A stretch of DNA of 64,000 bases from Rhodovarius lipocyclicus (GCF_009900765.1 NZ_JAAABL010000005.1:1-64000); one strand, 5' to 3'. Positions 35,346-45,126 are shown, counted from the stretch's first letter. The notes: generated from the letters alone by a model not told the origin. A program made the numbers and translations.

Positions 35346-37283
35346 ATGGCGCATGACGACATCGAATTCGAAATCGAGGATATTGGCAGCAACCCGGCCC
35401 CCGGCCGGCGCTTCGAGGAGATCGCGGCCGCCCGCTTCTCCCGCCGTGCGGCGCTGATGGGCGCCTCGGCCCTGGCCGCCGCCCCTGCCATTTCCCCTGC
35501 CGGGGCGCAGACGCCCCGCACGGGCGGGCCTTCCACCCTGGCCTTCCAGGACATCCCGCATCAGCTCGCCCAGACCGATGCCGTGGCCGAGGGCCATGAG
35601 GTGCAGGTGGTGATTCGCTGGGGCGACGCGGTGTTGGCCGGTGCCCCCGCCTTCGACCCCGCCCGCCAGACGCCCGACGCCCAGGCCAAGCAGTTCGGCC
35701 AGAACAACGACTTCCTGGCCTTCATGCCGCTGCCGCGCGGCGCCACCGGCTCCGACCACGGGCTGCTGTGGGTGAACCACGAGTATGTCTCGACCGCCTC
35801 GATGTTCCCGGGCCTGCCGGCCGGGCTGCGCAACATCCTGGCCGCCAAGACCGAGCTGCAGGCCCGCACCGAGATGATGGCCCATGGCGGCAGCGTGGTG
35901 GAGATCCAGCGCAAGGACGGCAAATGGGCCCCGGTGCCGGGCGGGCGGATGAACCGCCGCATCACGGCCGAGACGCCCATGCGCATCTCCGGCCCCGCCG
36001 CGGGGCATGAGCGCATGAAGACCAGCGCCGACCCCAGCGGCACCCAGGTTCTGGGCATGCTGAACAACTGCGCGGGCGGCACCACCCCCTGGGGCACCAT
36101 CCTGACCTGCGAGGAGAACTTCAACACCCTGTTCGGCGGCGGCGCGGCCACCACGGGTGCGCAGGCCGCGGCCTATCGCCGCTATGGCATCCGGGCGCAA
36201 TCCGCCTATGCCTGGGAACGGTTCGAGCCACGCTTCAACCTGGACCGCGAGCCGAACGAGCCCAACCGCTTCGGCTGGGTGGTGGAGATCGACCCCTTCG
36301 ACCCCGCCAGCACGCCTATCAAGCGCACGGCGCTCGGCCGCTTCAAGCATGAGGGCTGCACCCACGCGATCGCGCCCGATGGCCGCGTGGTGTTCTACAT
36401 GGGCGACGACGAGATGAACGACTACGTCTATCGCTTCGTCACCGCCCGCCCCTGGAACCGCGAGAACCCGGCCGCGAACCGCGACCTGCTGGATGAAGGC
36501 ACGCTGTCGGTCGCCCGCTTCGAGGATGACGGCAAGCTGCGCTGGCTGCCGCTGACCTTCGGCGAGGGCCCGCTGACGCCCGCCAACAACTTCCACAGCC
36601 AGGGCGATGTGGTGATCGAGGCGCGCCGCGCCGCCGACCTGCTGGGCGCCACCCCCATGGACCGGCCGGAGGATGTGGAGACCAACCCCGTCAACGGCCG
36701 CGTCTATGTGATGCTGACCAACAACAGCGCCCGCGCGGCGGACCGGCTGAACGCCGCCAACCCCCGCCCGCGCAACATCCACGGCCATGTGGTGGAGATC
36801 ATCCCCCCCGGCGCCGGCACCCCCGGCGTGGACCACGCGGCCCCCGAGGCGCGGTGGGAGATGTTCCTGATGGCCGGCAAGCCCGGCATCGACGCCGGCG
36901 CGCGCTATCACCGCGCGACCAGCGAGAGCGGCTGGCTCTCCTGCCCGGACAATTGCGCCTTCGACAGCAAGGGCCGCATCTGGATCGCGACCGACGGCGC
37001 GCCGAGCGCGGCGGGCGTGGCCGACGGCCTCTATGCCGCCGATACGGCGGGCGCCGGGCGCGGGCTGACCAAGCTGTTCTACCAGGCGGTGGTGGGGGCC
37101 GAGATCTGCGGCCCCTGCTTCACGCCCGACGACACGACGCTGTTCCTGGCCATCCAGCACCCGGCCGAGGGCAGCACCTATGAGAACCCCTCGACGCGCT
37201 GGCCGGATTTCGACCCGGCCCTGCCCGCGAGGTCGTCGGTGATCGCGATCGTGAAGAAAGGCGGGGGCGCGGTCGGGAGCTGA
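35346..37283 (+). CDS. phoX: PhoX-type alkaline phosphatase (Tat-exported)
   Basis: 645 residues. The Tat motif FSRRAALMGASALAA begins near residue 31. The metal-site region MLNNCAGGTTPWGTILTCEEN (about 238-258) carries the Cys242 and Glu256/257 expected of the iron-calcium centre, and FKHEGCTHAIAPDGR follows. The C-terminus STRWPDFDPALPARSSV is typical of the family. It hydrolyses phosphate monoesters in the periplasm or outside the cell. It is bracketed by repeat copies C and D in the same orientation. No Pho box could be identified with confidence. Confidence 0.9.
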   Translation: MAHDDIEFEIEDIGSNPAPGRRFEEIAAARFSRRAALMGASALAAAPAISPAGAQTPRTGGPSTLAFQDIPHQLAQTDAVAEGHEVQVVIRWGDAVLAGAPAFDPARQTPDAQAKQFGQNNDFLAFMPLPRGATGSDHGLLWVNHEYVSTASMFPGLPAGLRNILAAKTELQARTEMMAHGGSVVEIQRKDGKWAPVPGGRMNRRITAETPMRISGPAAGHERMKTSADPSGTQVLGMLNNCAGGTTPWGTILTCEENFNTLFGGGAATTGAQAAAYRRYGIRAQSAYAWERFEPRFNLDREPNEPNRFGWVVEIDPFDPASTPIKRTALGRFKHEGCTHAIAPDGRVVFYMGDDEMNDYVYRFVTARPWNRENPAANRDLLDEGTLSVARFEDDGKLRWLPLTFGEGPLTPANNFHSQGDVVIEARRAADLLGATPMDRPEDVETNPVNGRVYVMLTNNSARAADRLNAANPRPRNIHGHVVEIIPPGAGTPGVDHAAPEARWEMFLMAGKPGIDAGARYHRATSESGWLSCPDNCAFDSKGRIWIATDGAPSAAGVADGLYAADTAGAGRGLTKLFYQAVVGAEICGPCFTPDDTTLFLAIQHPAEGSTYENPSTRWPDFDPALPARSSVIAIVKKGGGAVGS

Positions 37284-37574
37284 GGCGCGGGGGCGTTGCC
37301 CCCGGAGCCCCCACCGAGGGGCTCTGCCCCCAAGGGTGCAAAAGACCGAGGGGCTCTGCCCCTCGGCTCCCCGCCAAAGGCCGAAAGGCCCTTGGAACCC
37401 AGGAATTGGCGCTTCATCCTCGCAGGTGAGGCGCCAATTTTATATTAAAAATCAATAAGGAACACGTTCCCAAGGCTTGGTACCAACTCCTCGGGGTCCA
37501 GGGCCGCTACGGTCCTGGCGGGGATGCAAGGGGCAGCGCCCCTTGCTGGGGGCCCGGGGGCAACGCCCCCGTCC
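37284..37574 (+). repeat. Interspersed structured repeat, copy D
   Basis: GC palindromes (two GGGGCTCTGCCCC units), segment 37345-37401 nearly identical to copy B, hairpin 1 AATTGGCGC/GCGCCAATT (37404-37412 and 37431-37439, perfect 9 bp), AT-rich linker with ATCAATAAGGAACACG, and hairpin 3 CCAGGGCCG-cta-CGGTCCTGG (37498-37518). Hairpin 2 is poorly kept. More GC palindromes reach the trpE stop. It lies between the convergent phoX and trpE genes. Confidence 0.86.
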
Positions 37575-39056
37575 TCACCGCCGCCCGGCCGCGAACCTCA
37601 CGGCTTCCTCGGCCGCGCGGAACAGGGCCCGTGCCTTGGCCCGGGTTTCCTCATATTCCGCCACCGGGTCGCTGTCCGCCACCACGCCCGCGCCCGCCTG
37701 GGCATACAGCACCCCATCCTTCACCAGCGCGGTGCGCAGGCCGATGCAGGTGTCCATGTTCCCATCCGCGCCGAAATAGCCGAAGCCGCCGGCGTAGATG
37801 CCCCGGCGGGAGGGCTCCAGCTCCTCGATGATTTCCATCGCGCGCACCTTGGGGGCGCCTGTCAGCGTGCCGGCGGGGAAGCCCGCGGCCAGGGCATCCA
37901 GCGCGCCCTTGCCCTCCGCGATGCGGCCCTGCACTTCGGAGGCGATGTGCATCACCTGGCTGTAGCGTTCGATGCGGAACTGCGCCGTCACCTTCACGCT
38001 GCGGGGGGCGGCGACGCGGCCCACATCATTGCGGCCGAGGTCGAGCAGCATCAGGTGCTCGGCGCGTTCCTTGGGGTCGGCCAGCAGCTCGACTTCCAGC
38101 GCCTGATCTTCCTCGGGCGTGGCACCCCGGCGGCGGGTGCCGGCCAGGGGGCGGATGGTCACCACATTGTCCTTCAGCTGCACCAGGATTTCCGGGCTGG
38201 CGCCCACGGCCGAAAAGCCGCCGAAATCGAAATGGAACAGGTAGGGCGCCGGGTTGATCCGCCGCAGCGCGCGGTACAGGGCGAAGGGCGGCAGGGCGAA
38301 GGGGACCGAGAAGCGCTGGCTGGGCACCACCTGGAACACGTCGCCGGCGCGGATGTATTCCTTCGCGCGCTCGACCGCGGCGATGAAGCCTTCCTTGGTG
38401 AAGTTGCTGCTGGGCTCGCCCGGGGCGGGCAGGCGCGCGGACGGGGCCGGGCGCGGCAGCGGGCGGTCCAGCGCTTCCTCGGCGGCGTCCAGCCGGGCCT
38501 GGGCGTCGGCCTCGCTTTCCCCAGGCCAGCAGGTGGTGGCCAGGATCAGCACGTCGCGCACATGGTCGAACACGGCCATCAGCGTGGGGCGGATCAGCAC
38601 CGCCTCGGGAATGCCCAGCACGTCGGGGTTGGTGGCGGGCAGGCGCTCGATCTGGCGCACCATGTCATAGCCCAGATAGCCGAACAGCCCGGCGCAGATG
38701 CCCGGCAGGCCGGCGGGCAGTTCCATCCGGCCCTCGGCGATCAGCGCCTCCAGGCTTTCCAGCGGCGGGCGTTCGTCGGGCACGAAGGCGTGGGGGGCCG
38801 TCAGGGCGTGGCGGTTCACCTCCGCCTGGCCGTTCCGGCAGCGCCAGATCAGGTCGGGCGCCATGCCGATGGCGGAAAAGCGCCCGCGCGCGGCCCCGCC
38901 CTCGACGCTTTCCAGCAGGAAGGCGTTGGGCTTGCCCTCCGCCAGCTTCAGGAAGGCGCCGACGGGGGTTTCCAGGTCGCTCACCCGCTCACGCCACAGC
39001 ACCCGCGCGGTGGCGCGGGTGGCGGGGCTCTGGGTGGCGGTCTGGGTCACGGTCAT
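37575..39056 (-). CDS. trpE: Anthranilate synthase component I
   Basis: 493 residues. The N-terminal regulatory domain contains LLESVEGGAARGRFSAIGM, near the Trp-binding region. Catalytic chorismate-binding domain: VFQVVPSQRFSVPF, PLAGTRRRGATPEEDQALE, LLDLGRNDVGRVA, FPAGTLTGAPKVRAMEII and GGFGYFGADGNMDTCIGLRT. Converts chorismate and ammonia or glutamine to anthranilate. It follows ppiD with a 14-base gap. trpG is not downstream; the repeat copy D follows instead. Confidence 0.95.
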   Translation of the reverse strand: MTVTQTATQSPATRATARVLWRERVSDLETPVGAFLKLAEGKPNAFLLESVEGGAARGRFSAIGMAPDLIWRCRNGQAEVNRHALTAPHAFVPDERPPLESLEALIAEGRMELPAGLPGICAGLFGYLGYDMVRQIERLPATNPDVLGIPEAVLIRPTLMAVFDHVRDVLILATTCWPGESEADAQARLDAAEEALDRPLPRPAPSARLPAPGEPSSNFTKEGFIAAVERAKEYIRAGDVFQVVPSQRFSVPFALPPFALYRALRRINPAPYLFHFDFGGFSAVGASPEILVQLKDNVVTIRPLAGTRRRGATPEEDQALEVELLADPKERAEHLMLLDLGRNDVGRVAAPRSVKVTAQFRIERYSQVMHIASEVQGRIAEGKGALDALAAGFPAGTLTGAPKVRAMEIIEELEPSRRGIYAGGFGYFGADGNMDTCIGLRTALVKDGVLYAQAGAGVVADSDPVAEYEETRAKARALFRAAEEAVRFAAGRR

Positions 39057-39070
39057 ATCCTTTGGGTGGG

Positions 39071-40987
39071 TTACTCGGCCGCCAGCTGGTTCAGCAGGCG
39101 GGTGTTGATGCGCACGTCCGCGCGGGCGCGGATGGCGGCCATGAACTGCGCCTCGATATCCTCGGCGATGGCGGTGTCCGTGTCGCTCTTGATCGTGGCG
39201 GCAGGGTCGGCGGGGGCTTCCTCGCCCTCGGCGGGGGCGGCCACCGGGGCGGCGGGGGGGTGGGTCACGCCCGCCAACTCCACCACCGCGAAGGCGACGG
39301 GGGACGGGATCATGGTGATCTCGTTCACCCGCAGCTCGAAGATGGGCGCCAGGTATTCGCGCGGGATCGGGTTGGTGGGCCCGGCTTCACGCGGGAAGGG
39401 GCCCAGCTCCTCGACCGGGATATTGGCCTCACGCGCCGCGTCGGTCAGGTTCTTGCCGGCGCGGGTGGCCGCGATCAGGGCGGCGGCGCGCTGCTCTTGA
39501 TAGCGGCGGCGCGCGTCCTGGAGATAGGCGCGCAGCACCTGCTCCCGCACCTCGGCTAGCGGGCGCAGGGCGGCGGGGGTCACTTCCTTCACCTCGATCG
39601 CGGCGAAGCCGTATTCGCCCTCGGCCAGGTGCGGGGCCGCGGCGCGCTCGGCGGAGAAGATGTCCCGCAGCAGGGCGGCGCGGGCGGCGGCAGGGATGGG
39701 CAGCGCCACATCGCGGCCGTCGCGGCCCTTGCCCTGCGCGTCCAGCTCCACCGCAACATATTGCAGGCTGTGCGCGCGGGAGGTCTCCTCGACGCTCTCC
39801 CCGCCCGACAGCCCGTCCTGCACGGCGTTCACGCGGCGCAGCGCCTCATCGGCGGCCTTTTCGGCCGCGACCTCGGCGCGCAGCTCGTCGCGCACCTCCG
39901 CCAGCGGGCGGGTGGCGCCCGCCTGGGTGATGTGGGCGCGCAGCACATGCCAGCCGAAGGGGCTGCGCACGGGGGCGGAGACGGCATTGTCCGCCAGGGA
40001 GAAGGCGGCCTCGGCCAGTTCGGGCACCGGCAGGGCGCCGCGCTCCACCTCGCCCAGGTCGCTGTAGATGCCCTGGGCGGCCTCGACGGCGGCGGCGATG
40101 CCCTCGGGGTTCGCGCGCCATGCCTCGGCGATGCGCTGGGCGGCGGCCTCATCCTGCAGCAGGGCCTGCTGCACCTGGCGCTTCTCCGGGGTCTCGAAGC
40201 GCGCGCGATGGGCGGCGTAGGCCTCCTCGATCTCGGCGTCGCTCACCTGCATCTGCGGCGTCAGGATGGCGGCGTTCAGCAGGCCGAGCGCCACTTGGCG
40301 GTATTCCGGAGCGCTGAAACGGTCGGCGTTGTTCTCATGGAAGCGTTCGAGTTGGGCGTCGGTGGGGGCCTCCGGCTCCGGCGCGTCGGCCACGCGCAGT
40401 TCCACCAGCCGCACGCTGCGCTGCTCCCGCTGCCAGGCCAGCAGGCGGTCGGTCAGCAGAGAGGGGGCGGTGGCGCCGGCGCGCACCGCGTTCACGATCT
40501 GCTGGCGCGCCAGGTCGCGGCGCAGCAGTTCCAGGAACTGGCCCTCGGTCAGGCCATTGCCCGCCAGGAAGCTGTCGAACTGGATGCGGGAGAAGCGGCC
40601 ATCCGTGCCCTGGAAGCCCGGGATGGCGAAGACATAGTCGCGGGCGGCGGTGTCGGGTACGGCCACGCGCATGCGCTGGATCTCGCGCGCCAGCACCCGG
40701 TCGGTCACCAGCGATTCGACCGCCTGCTGGGCCACCGCCGCGCGAATGCGCGCGTCGGGCTGCAGGCGCCCCTCGGTCAGGCGCGTCAGGCGCTGCAATT
40801 CGCGCCGGGCGGCGTCCTGCGCCTCCAGGAATTCGACGGTCTGGCCGTCCACCCTGGCCACGGCGGTATCCACCCCCATGCTGCGCAGCATGTCGGCGAT
40901 ACCCCAGGCCCCGAAGGACGCGATGAGGAGGATAAAGAGCACCTTGGCGAACCAGGTGCCGGCCAGGGCCCGGAGAGCTGTCAGCAT
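39071..40987 (-). CDS. ppiD: Membrane-anchored periplasmic peptidyl-prolyl isomerase (PpiD/SurA-like)
   Basis: 638 residues. One N-terminal span (about 12-32, AKVLFILLIASFGAWGIADML), then a SurA_N-like chaperone region. A degenerate parvulin domain lies around residues 265-380, with the end motif SPFGWHVLRAHI. A second, poorer repeat and an Ala/Glu-rich C-terminus follow. It helps fold exported proteins at the Sec exit. Divergent from tpiA and upstream of trpE, the usual alphaproteobacterial arrangement. Confidence 0.88.
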   Translation of the reverse strand: MLTALRALAGTWFAKVLFILLIASFGAWGIADMLRSMGVDTAVARVDGQTVEFLEAQDAARRELQRLTRLTEGRLQPDARIRAAVAQQAVESLVTDRVLAREIQRMRVAVPDTAARDYVFAIPGFQGTDGRFSRIQFDSFLAGNGLTEGQFLELLRRDLARQQIVNAVRAGATAPSLLTDRLLAWQREQRSVRLVELRVADAPEPEAPTDAQLERFHENNADRFSAPEYRQVALGLLNAAILTPQMQVSDAEIEEAYAAHRARFETPEKRQVQQALLQDEAAAQRIAEAWRANPEGIAAAVEAAQGIYSDLGEVERGALPVPELAEAAFSLADNAVSAPVRSPFGWHVLRAHITQAGATRPLAEVRDELRAEVAAEKAADEALRRVNAVQDGLSGGESVEETSRAHSLQYVAVELDAQGKGRDGRDVALPIPAAARAALLRDIFSAERAAAPHLAEGEYGFAAIEVKEVTPAALRPLAEVREQVLRAYLQDARRRYQEQRAAALIAATRAGKNLTDAAREANIPVEELGPFPREAGPTNPIPREYLAPIFELRVNEITMIPSPVAFAVVELAGVTHPPAAPVAAPAEGEEAPADPAATIKSDTDTAIAEDIEAQFMAAIRARADVRINTRLLNQLAAE

Positions 40988-41122
40988 GATGGCCCCGCAT
41001 AGCCCGGCTGAGCCCGCTTGCCAAACCGGGCATCTGGCCCGAATAGCAGATCAGGGGTGGTATTCCGTGACGATGCGCCTTTTTCGTGGGGGCATCGGGG
41101 CACGGGCCTGTAGGAGAGAGAC

Positions 41123-41881
41123 ATGACGCCAGGCATCCGGCCGCTCATCGCCGGCAATTGGAAGATGAACGGCGATTGGCGCAGCGCTCGCGACCTGGCG
41201 GAGGCCCTGCGCGCGGCCGCCCCGGGGCTGGACGCCGCCCTGCTGGTCTGCCCCCCCTTCCTGCATGTGCAGCCCGTGGCCGCCGCCCTGCTGGGCAGCC
41301 CCGTGGCCGTGGGCGGGCAGGATTGCCACGCGAGGAATTCCGGCGCGCATACCGGCGACATCGCAGCCCCCATGCTGCGCGATGCCGGCGCCACCCATGT
41401 CATCCTTGGCCATTCCGAGCGCCGGGCGGACCACGCGGAGTCGAGCGCCCAGGTCCGCGCCAAGACCGAGGCGGCACTCGCCGCCGGCCTCACCCCCGTG
41501 GTCTGCGTGGGTGAGACGGAGGCCGAGCGCCTGGCCGGCGAGCATGAGGCCGTGGTCGGCCGCCAGCTGGAGGAAAGCCTGCCGCTGGGCTTCATCACCT
41601 CCGGCGGGATCGTGGCCTATGAGCCGGTCTGGGCGATCGGCACCGGCCGCACCCCCACCGAGGACGACATCGCCGCCATGCATCGCTTCATGCGCCATGC
41701 GCTGGTGAACAGCTGGGGCCCCACGGCGCAGATCACCCGGCTGCTGTATGGCGGGTCGGTGAAACCCTCCAACGCGGCGGCCATCCTGGCCCTGCCGGAT
41801 GTGGATGGCGCGCTGGTCGGCGGTGCCTCGCTGGTCGCGGCCGACTTCCTGGCCATTGCCCGCGCCGTCCCGCAAGAGTAA
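41123..41881 (+). CDS. tpiA: Triose-phosphate isomerase
   Basis: 252 residues; TAGGAGAG ribosome site before the ATG. Catalytic Lys in AGNWKMNG (about 10-17), His in VILGHSERR, Glu in YEPVWAIGTGRTP, and the phosphate-binding LLYGGSVKPSNA near the end. Interconverts dihydroxyacetone phosphate and glyceraldehyde 3-phosphate. First gene of a tpiA-secG-ggt run. Confidence 0.97.
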   Translation: MTPGIRPLIAGNWKMNGDWRSARDLAEALRAAAPGLDAALLVCPPFLHVQPVAAALLGSPVAVGGQDCHARNSGAHTGDIAAPMLRDAGATHVILGHSERRADHAESSAQVRAKTEAALAAGLTPVVCVGETEAERLAGEHEAVVGRQLEESLPLGFITSGGIVAYEPVWAIGTGRTPTEDDIAAMHRFMRHALVNSWGPTAQITRLLYGGSVKPSNAAAILALPDVDGALVGGASLVAADFLAIARAVPQE

Positions 41882-41890
41882 AGGCGGCCC

Positions 41891-42211
41891 ATGTCCACCG
41901 TTCTGCTCGTCCTGCACATCTTCGTCACCATTGCGCTCATCGGCCTCGTGCTGATCCAGCGCAGTGAGGGTGGCGGCCTCGGCATCGGCTCCTCCCAGGG
42001 GATGGGCTCCTTCATGGGCGGGCGCGGCACGGCCAACCTGCTGACGCGCGCCACCGCCATCCTGGGCACGGCCTTCTTCGTGCTGGCGCTGATGCTGGCG
42101 GTGCTGGACCGGGGCACGGCGCGCCGCGCCTCCATCCTGGATGCCCCGGCCCCCGCCGCCGCACCCACGGCGCCGGCCGCCCCCGCCATCCCGGCCCCCG
42201 CCACCAACTGA
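41891..42211 (+). CDS. secG: Preprotein translocase subunit SecG
   Basis: 106 residues. Two membrane spans (about 4-20 and 55-72) joined by the conserved loop VLIQRSEGGGLG and then SSFMG-like GSFMGGRGTANLLTRAT. The Ala/Pro-rich C-terminus is common in alphaproteobacterial SecG. Part of the SecYEG channel; follows tpiA by 9 bases. Confidence 0.93.
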   Translation: MSTVLLVLHIFVTIALIGLVLIQRSEGGGLGIGSSQGMGSFMGGRGTANLLTRATAILGTAFFVLALMLAVLDRGTARRASILDAPAPAAAPTAPAAPAIPAPATN

Positions 42212-42219
42212 GGCTGCCC

Positions 42220-43944
42220 ATGCCCCACCCCGCCCCGCGCCGGTTCATCCTCCGGCGCGCCGTGGCGGCGCTGGGGCTATGCCTTTTCCTGCATGCGCCG
42301 GCCTCGGCGCAGGACGCCCCGCGCCGCTCGCCCGCGGCCATCGCCGCCCCGCACCCGCTGGCCGCCGAGGCCGGCATGGCCATGCTGCGCGCCGGTGGCA
42401 ACGCACTAGACGCGGCCATCGCTATCCAGGCCATGCTGACGCTGGTGGAGCCGCAATCCTCGGGCATCGGCGGCGGCGCCTTCCTGCTGCATTTCGACGC
42501 CGCCACGCGCACGACCCAGGCCTGGGACGGGCGGGAAACCGCGCCCGCCGCCGCGCGCGGCGACCTGTTCCTGGTGAATGGGGAGCCCATGCCCTTCCGC
42601 CAGGCCGTGATCGGCGGCCGCAGCGTGGGCGTGCCCGGCGTGATGCGCATGCTGGAGGCCGCCCACCGCCAGCACGGCCGCCTGCCCTGGGCCCAGCTGT
42701 TCGCCCCGGCCATCCAGCGCGCGGAGGAAGGCTTCCCTGTCTCCGCCCGCCTCGCCCAGGCCATCGCGGCGGAGGCCGAGCCCCTGCGCCAGGACCCAGG
42801 GCTGGCCGCGATGCTGTTCGCCCGCGACGGCACGCCCCTGGCCGAGGGTGCCACGCTGAAGAACCCCGCCTTGGCCGCCACGCTGCGCGCCGTGGCCGAA
42901 CAAGGTGCGGACGCCCTGCATCGCGGCCCGATCGCGGCCGAGATCGCCCGCGTGGTGCGCGGCCACGCCAACCCTGGCATGATGACGGGCGACGACCTGG
43001 CGGGCTACGCGCCCCGCCGGGCGGGGGCGCTGTGCCGGCCCTACCGGGAGTTCCGCGTCTGCGTGCCGCCGCCGCCCTCGGGCGGGCTGGTGGTGCTGCA
43101 GATCCTGGCGCTGCTGGAACACACCCCCCTGCCCCAGCTGGCCCCCGCCAGCGCCGAGGCCACGCTGCTGCTGGCCGATGCCGGACGGCTGGCCTTCGCC
43201 GACCGCAACCGCTGGCTGGCGGACCCGGCGGACCTGCCCGTGCCCGTCGCCGGGCTGCTGGAAGGCGCCTATGTCACCGCCCGCGCCCAGGCGCTGGACC
43301 CGCTGCGGGCCATCGCGCATCCGCGCCACGGCAACCCGCGCTTCGGCATCCCCGCCGCCCCCCAGCCGCCGCAGCCCGAGGCCGGGACCGCGCATCTGTC
43401 CATCATCGACGGCGACGGCAATGCCGTGGCCATGACCACGACGGTGGAGGGGCCCTTCGGCGCGCACATCTCCGTGGGCGGCTTCGTACTGAACAATGAG
43501 CTGACCGATTTCTCCTTCCGGCCGGAGATCGACAACCTGCCCGTGGCCAACCGGGTGGCGGGGGGCAAGCGCCCGCGCTCCTCCATGGCGCCCGCGCTGG
43601 TCTTCGATGGGCAGGGGCGGCTGGTGGCGGTGGCGGGCTCGCCGGGGGGCTCGCGCATCATAGGCTATGTGGCGCAGGCGCTGGTGGCGATGCTGGACTG
43701 GAACCTGGACCCGGCGGCGGCGGCCGCCCTGCCGCATGTGGGCCCGGCCAGCACCCAGGTGGAGCTGGAGGAAGGCACCGCTATCGCGCGGCTGGCGCCC
43801 ACGCTGCAGGGCCGAGGCCTGCCGCTGCATGTCACGGGCATGCCCTCCGGCCTCAACCTGCTGCGGGTGCGGCGGGAGGGGAACGAGACGCGCATCCTGG
43901 GCGGCGCCGACCCCCGGCGTGAGGGCGTGGTGCTCACCGAGTGA
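42220..43944 (+). CDS. ggt: Gamma-glutamyltransferase
   Basis: 574 residues with a signal peptide ending ASA-QDA. Substrate-site motifs NALDAAIAIQAMLTLVEPQS and GIGGGAFLLH near the N-terminus. The self-cleavage and nucleophile Thr is in GTAHLSIIDGDGNAVAMTTT, and later GKRPRSSMAPALVF and GSPGGSRI complete the active site. The precursor is cut into large and small subunits in the periplasm, where it breaks gamma-glutamyl bonds such as in glutathione. Could release cysteine-containing peptides, which fits the nearby sulfur genes, but this is inference. Confidence 0.93.
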   Translation: MPHPAPRRFILRRAVAALGLCLFLHAPASAQDAPRRSPAAIAAPHPLAAEAGMAMLRAGGNALDAAIAIQAMLTLVEPQSSGIGGGAFLLHFDAATRTTQAWDGRETAPAAARGDLFLVNGEPMPFRQAVIGGRSVGVPGVMRMLEAAHRQHGRLPWAQLFAPAIQRAEEGFPVSARLAQAIAAEAEPLRQDPGLAAMLFARDGTPLAEGATLKNPALAATLRAVAEQGADALHRGPIAAEIARVVRGHANPGMMTGDDLAGYAPRRAGALCRPYREFRVCVPPPPSGGLVVLQILALLEHTPLPQLAPASAEATLLLADAGRLAFADRNRWLADPADLPVPVAGLLEGAYVTARAQALDPLRAIAHPRHGNPRFGIPAAPQPPQPEAGTAHLSIIDGDGNAVAMTTTVEGPFGAHISVGGFVLNNELTDFSFRPEIDNLPVANRVAGGKRPRSSMAPALVFDGQGRLVAVAGSPGGSRIIGYVAQALVAMLDWNLDPAAAAALPHVGPASTQVELEEGTAIARLAPTLQGRGLPLHVTGMPSGLNLLRVRREGNETRILGGADPRREGVVLTE

Positions 43945-43950
43945 TCGGGA

Positions 43951-43984
43951 GCACGAAGGGTGTGTGCCGCATTGCCCTTCGTGC
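43951..43984. terminator. Bidirectional terminator between ggt and the TauD-like gene
   Basis: GCACGAAGGG and CCCTTCGTGC form a perfect 10-bp stem with a 14-base loop between two convergent genes. Confidence 0.7.
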
Positions 43985-44023
43985 CCCCTGCGCCGCCGGG
44001 CTGCCCGCCCGGCGATGCCTGGT

Positions 44024-44857
44024 TCAGGCGGTCTGCAAGGCCTCGCCCTTGATGGTCACGCGGCTGCCGCGGCGCACATGCGGGAAGTAGTCCCAGATCG
44101 CCAGGTGCTGCACCGCCCGGTTGTCCCAGAACGCCACGGATTGCGGCTGCCACTGGAAGCGGACCTGCCAGTCCGGCTTCTCGATATGCGCGTAGAGGTG
44201 GCCGAGGATGGCGTCGCTCTCCTCCTCGCTCACCTCGTTGATGCGGTAGGTGAACAGGCGGTTCACATACAGCGCCTTGCGGCCCGAGATCGGGTGGCGG
44301 ATCACCACCGGGTGGATCGCCCGCGGGAAAACCTTGCCCCGGTCGTCGATGCCGTTCAGCGCGTTGCGGCGGCGATAGTTGCGCTCACCGGCATGCAGCG
44401 CGGTCAGCCCTTCCAGATAGGTCTTCAGGCGCGGCGACAGCGCCTCATAGGCGGCGTAGTTGCTGGCGAACAGCGTGTCCCCGCCCAGGGGCGGCGTGAC
44501 ATGCAGGTGCAGGACGGAGCCCAGCGGCGGTTCCTGGTGGCATGAGACGTCGCTGTGCCAGCGCTCGCCCGCCACGACCTTGCTGTTGGCATCGGCGTGG
44601 ATCGGCAGAATCTCCGGATGGCCATCCGGGCCCGGGGTGTTGGGGTGGATGTCCAGCTCCCCGAAATAGCGGCCGAAGCGCTTCTGGCTGTCATGGTCGA
44701 AGCGCTGCTCCCGGAAGAACAGCACGCCGAATTCGCCCAGCGCCCTACGCAGCTCCTCCACCTGGCTGTTGCTCAGGGGGCGGGTGATGTCGATGTCCCG
44801 GATCTCGGCGCCCAGATGCGGCGAGATCCGGCGGGGGTTCAGGGCGGTGTAGCTCAA
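44024..44857 (-). CDS. TauD/TfdA-family 2-oxoglutarate-dependent dioxygenase
   Basis: 277 residues from a TTG whose codon overlaps the TGA of the upstream 90-aa ORF; GGAGAA lies 5 bases upstream. Iron ligands H101 and D103 (ERWHSDVS) and H251 (NRAVQHLAIWDY), and a 2-oxoglutarate-binding Arg near 262 (FPHVRRGSRVTI). The family cleaves taurine, alkyl sulfates and related organosulfur or aryloxy compounds. Company of SfnB-like and SsuD-like genes favours a sulfur-source role. Last gene of the minus-strand operon. Confidence 0.88.
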   Translation of the reverse strand: MSYTALNPRRISPHLGAEIRDIDITRPLSNSQVEELRRALGEFGVLFFREQRFDHDSQKRFGRYFGELDIHPNTPGPDGHPEILPIHADANSKVVAGERWHSDVSCHQEPPLGSVLHLHVTPPLGGDTLFASNYAAYEALSPRLKTYLEGLTALHAGERNYRRRNALNGIDDRGKVFPRAIHPVVIRHPISGRKALYVNRLFTYRINEVSEEESDAILGHLYAHIEKPDWQVRFQWQPQSVAFWDNRAVQHLAIWDYFPHVRRGSRVTIKGEALQTA

Positions 44858-45126
44858 GGCGTTTCTCCGTTCTTGGGCGGCGGCAGGTCGAGCGGATCTT
44901 CCTGCAACAGGGTCGCGGCGCCGATCAGCACGAACAGCGCCTGGGTCAGCAGGCGCCGCCACCGGCCCTGGTTCGGCGGCGCGGGGGGCAAGGTTTCGCG
45001 CGCCAGCAGGGCGGCCACGCGGGCATCGGCCTCCGCCAGCGCCTGATGCAGGGCCTGGCCGGCCCCGCCCTCATCGGGGCGGATGTGGCCGGGGCAGATC
45101 AGCCGGGCGCTAACCATGGCTGGCAT
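44854..45126 (-). CDS. Small hypothetical membrane-anchored protein
   Basis: Up to 90 residues (ATG at 45126 or 45117). Middle part is Ala-rich helical; residues about 57-75 (RRLLTQALFVLIGAATLL) form one hydrophobic span, followed by an acidic-Pro tail. It overlaps the end of the upstream chimeric ORF and its TGA overlaps the TauD start. That tight packing is the main reason to accept it. No family recognised. Confidence 0.5.
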   Translation of the reverse strand: MPAMVSARLICPGHIRPDEGGAGQALHQALAEADARVAALLARETLPPAPPNQGRWRRLLTQALFVLIGAATLLQEDPLDLPPPKNGETP

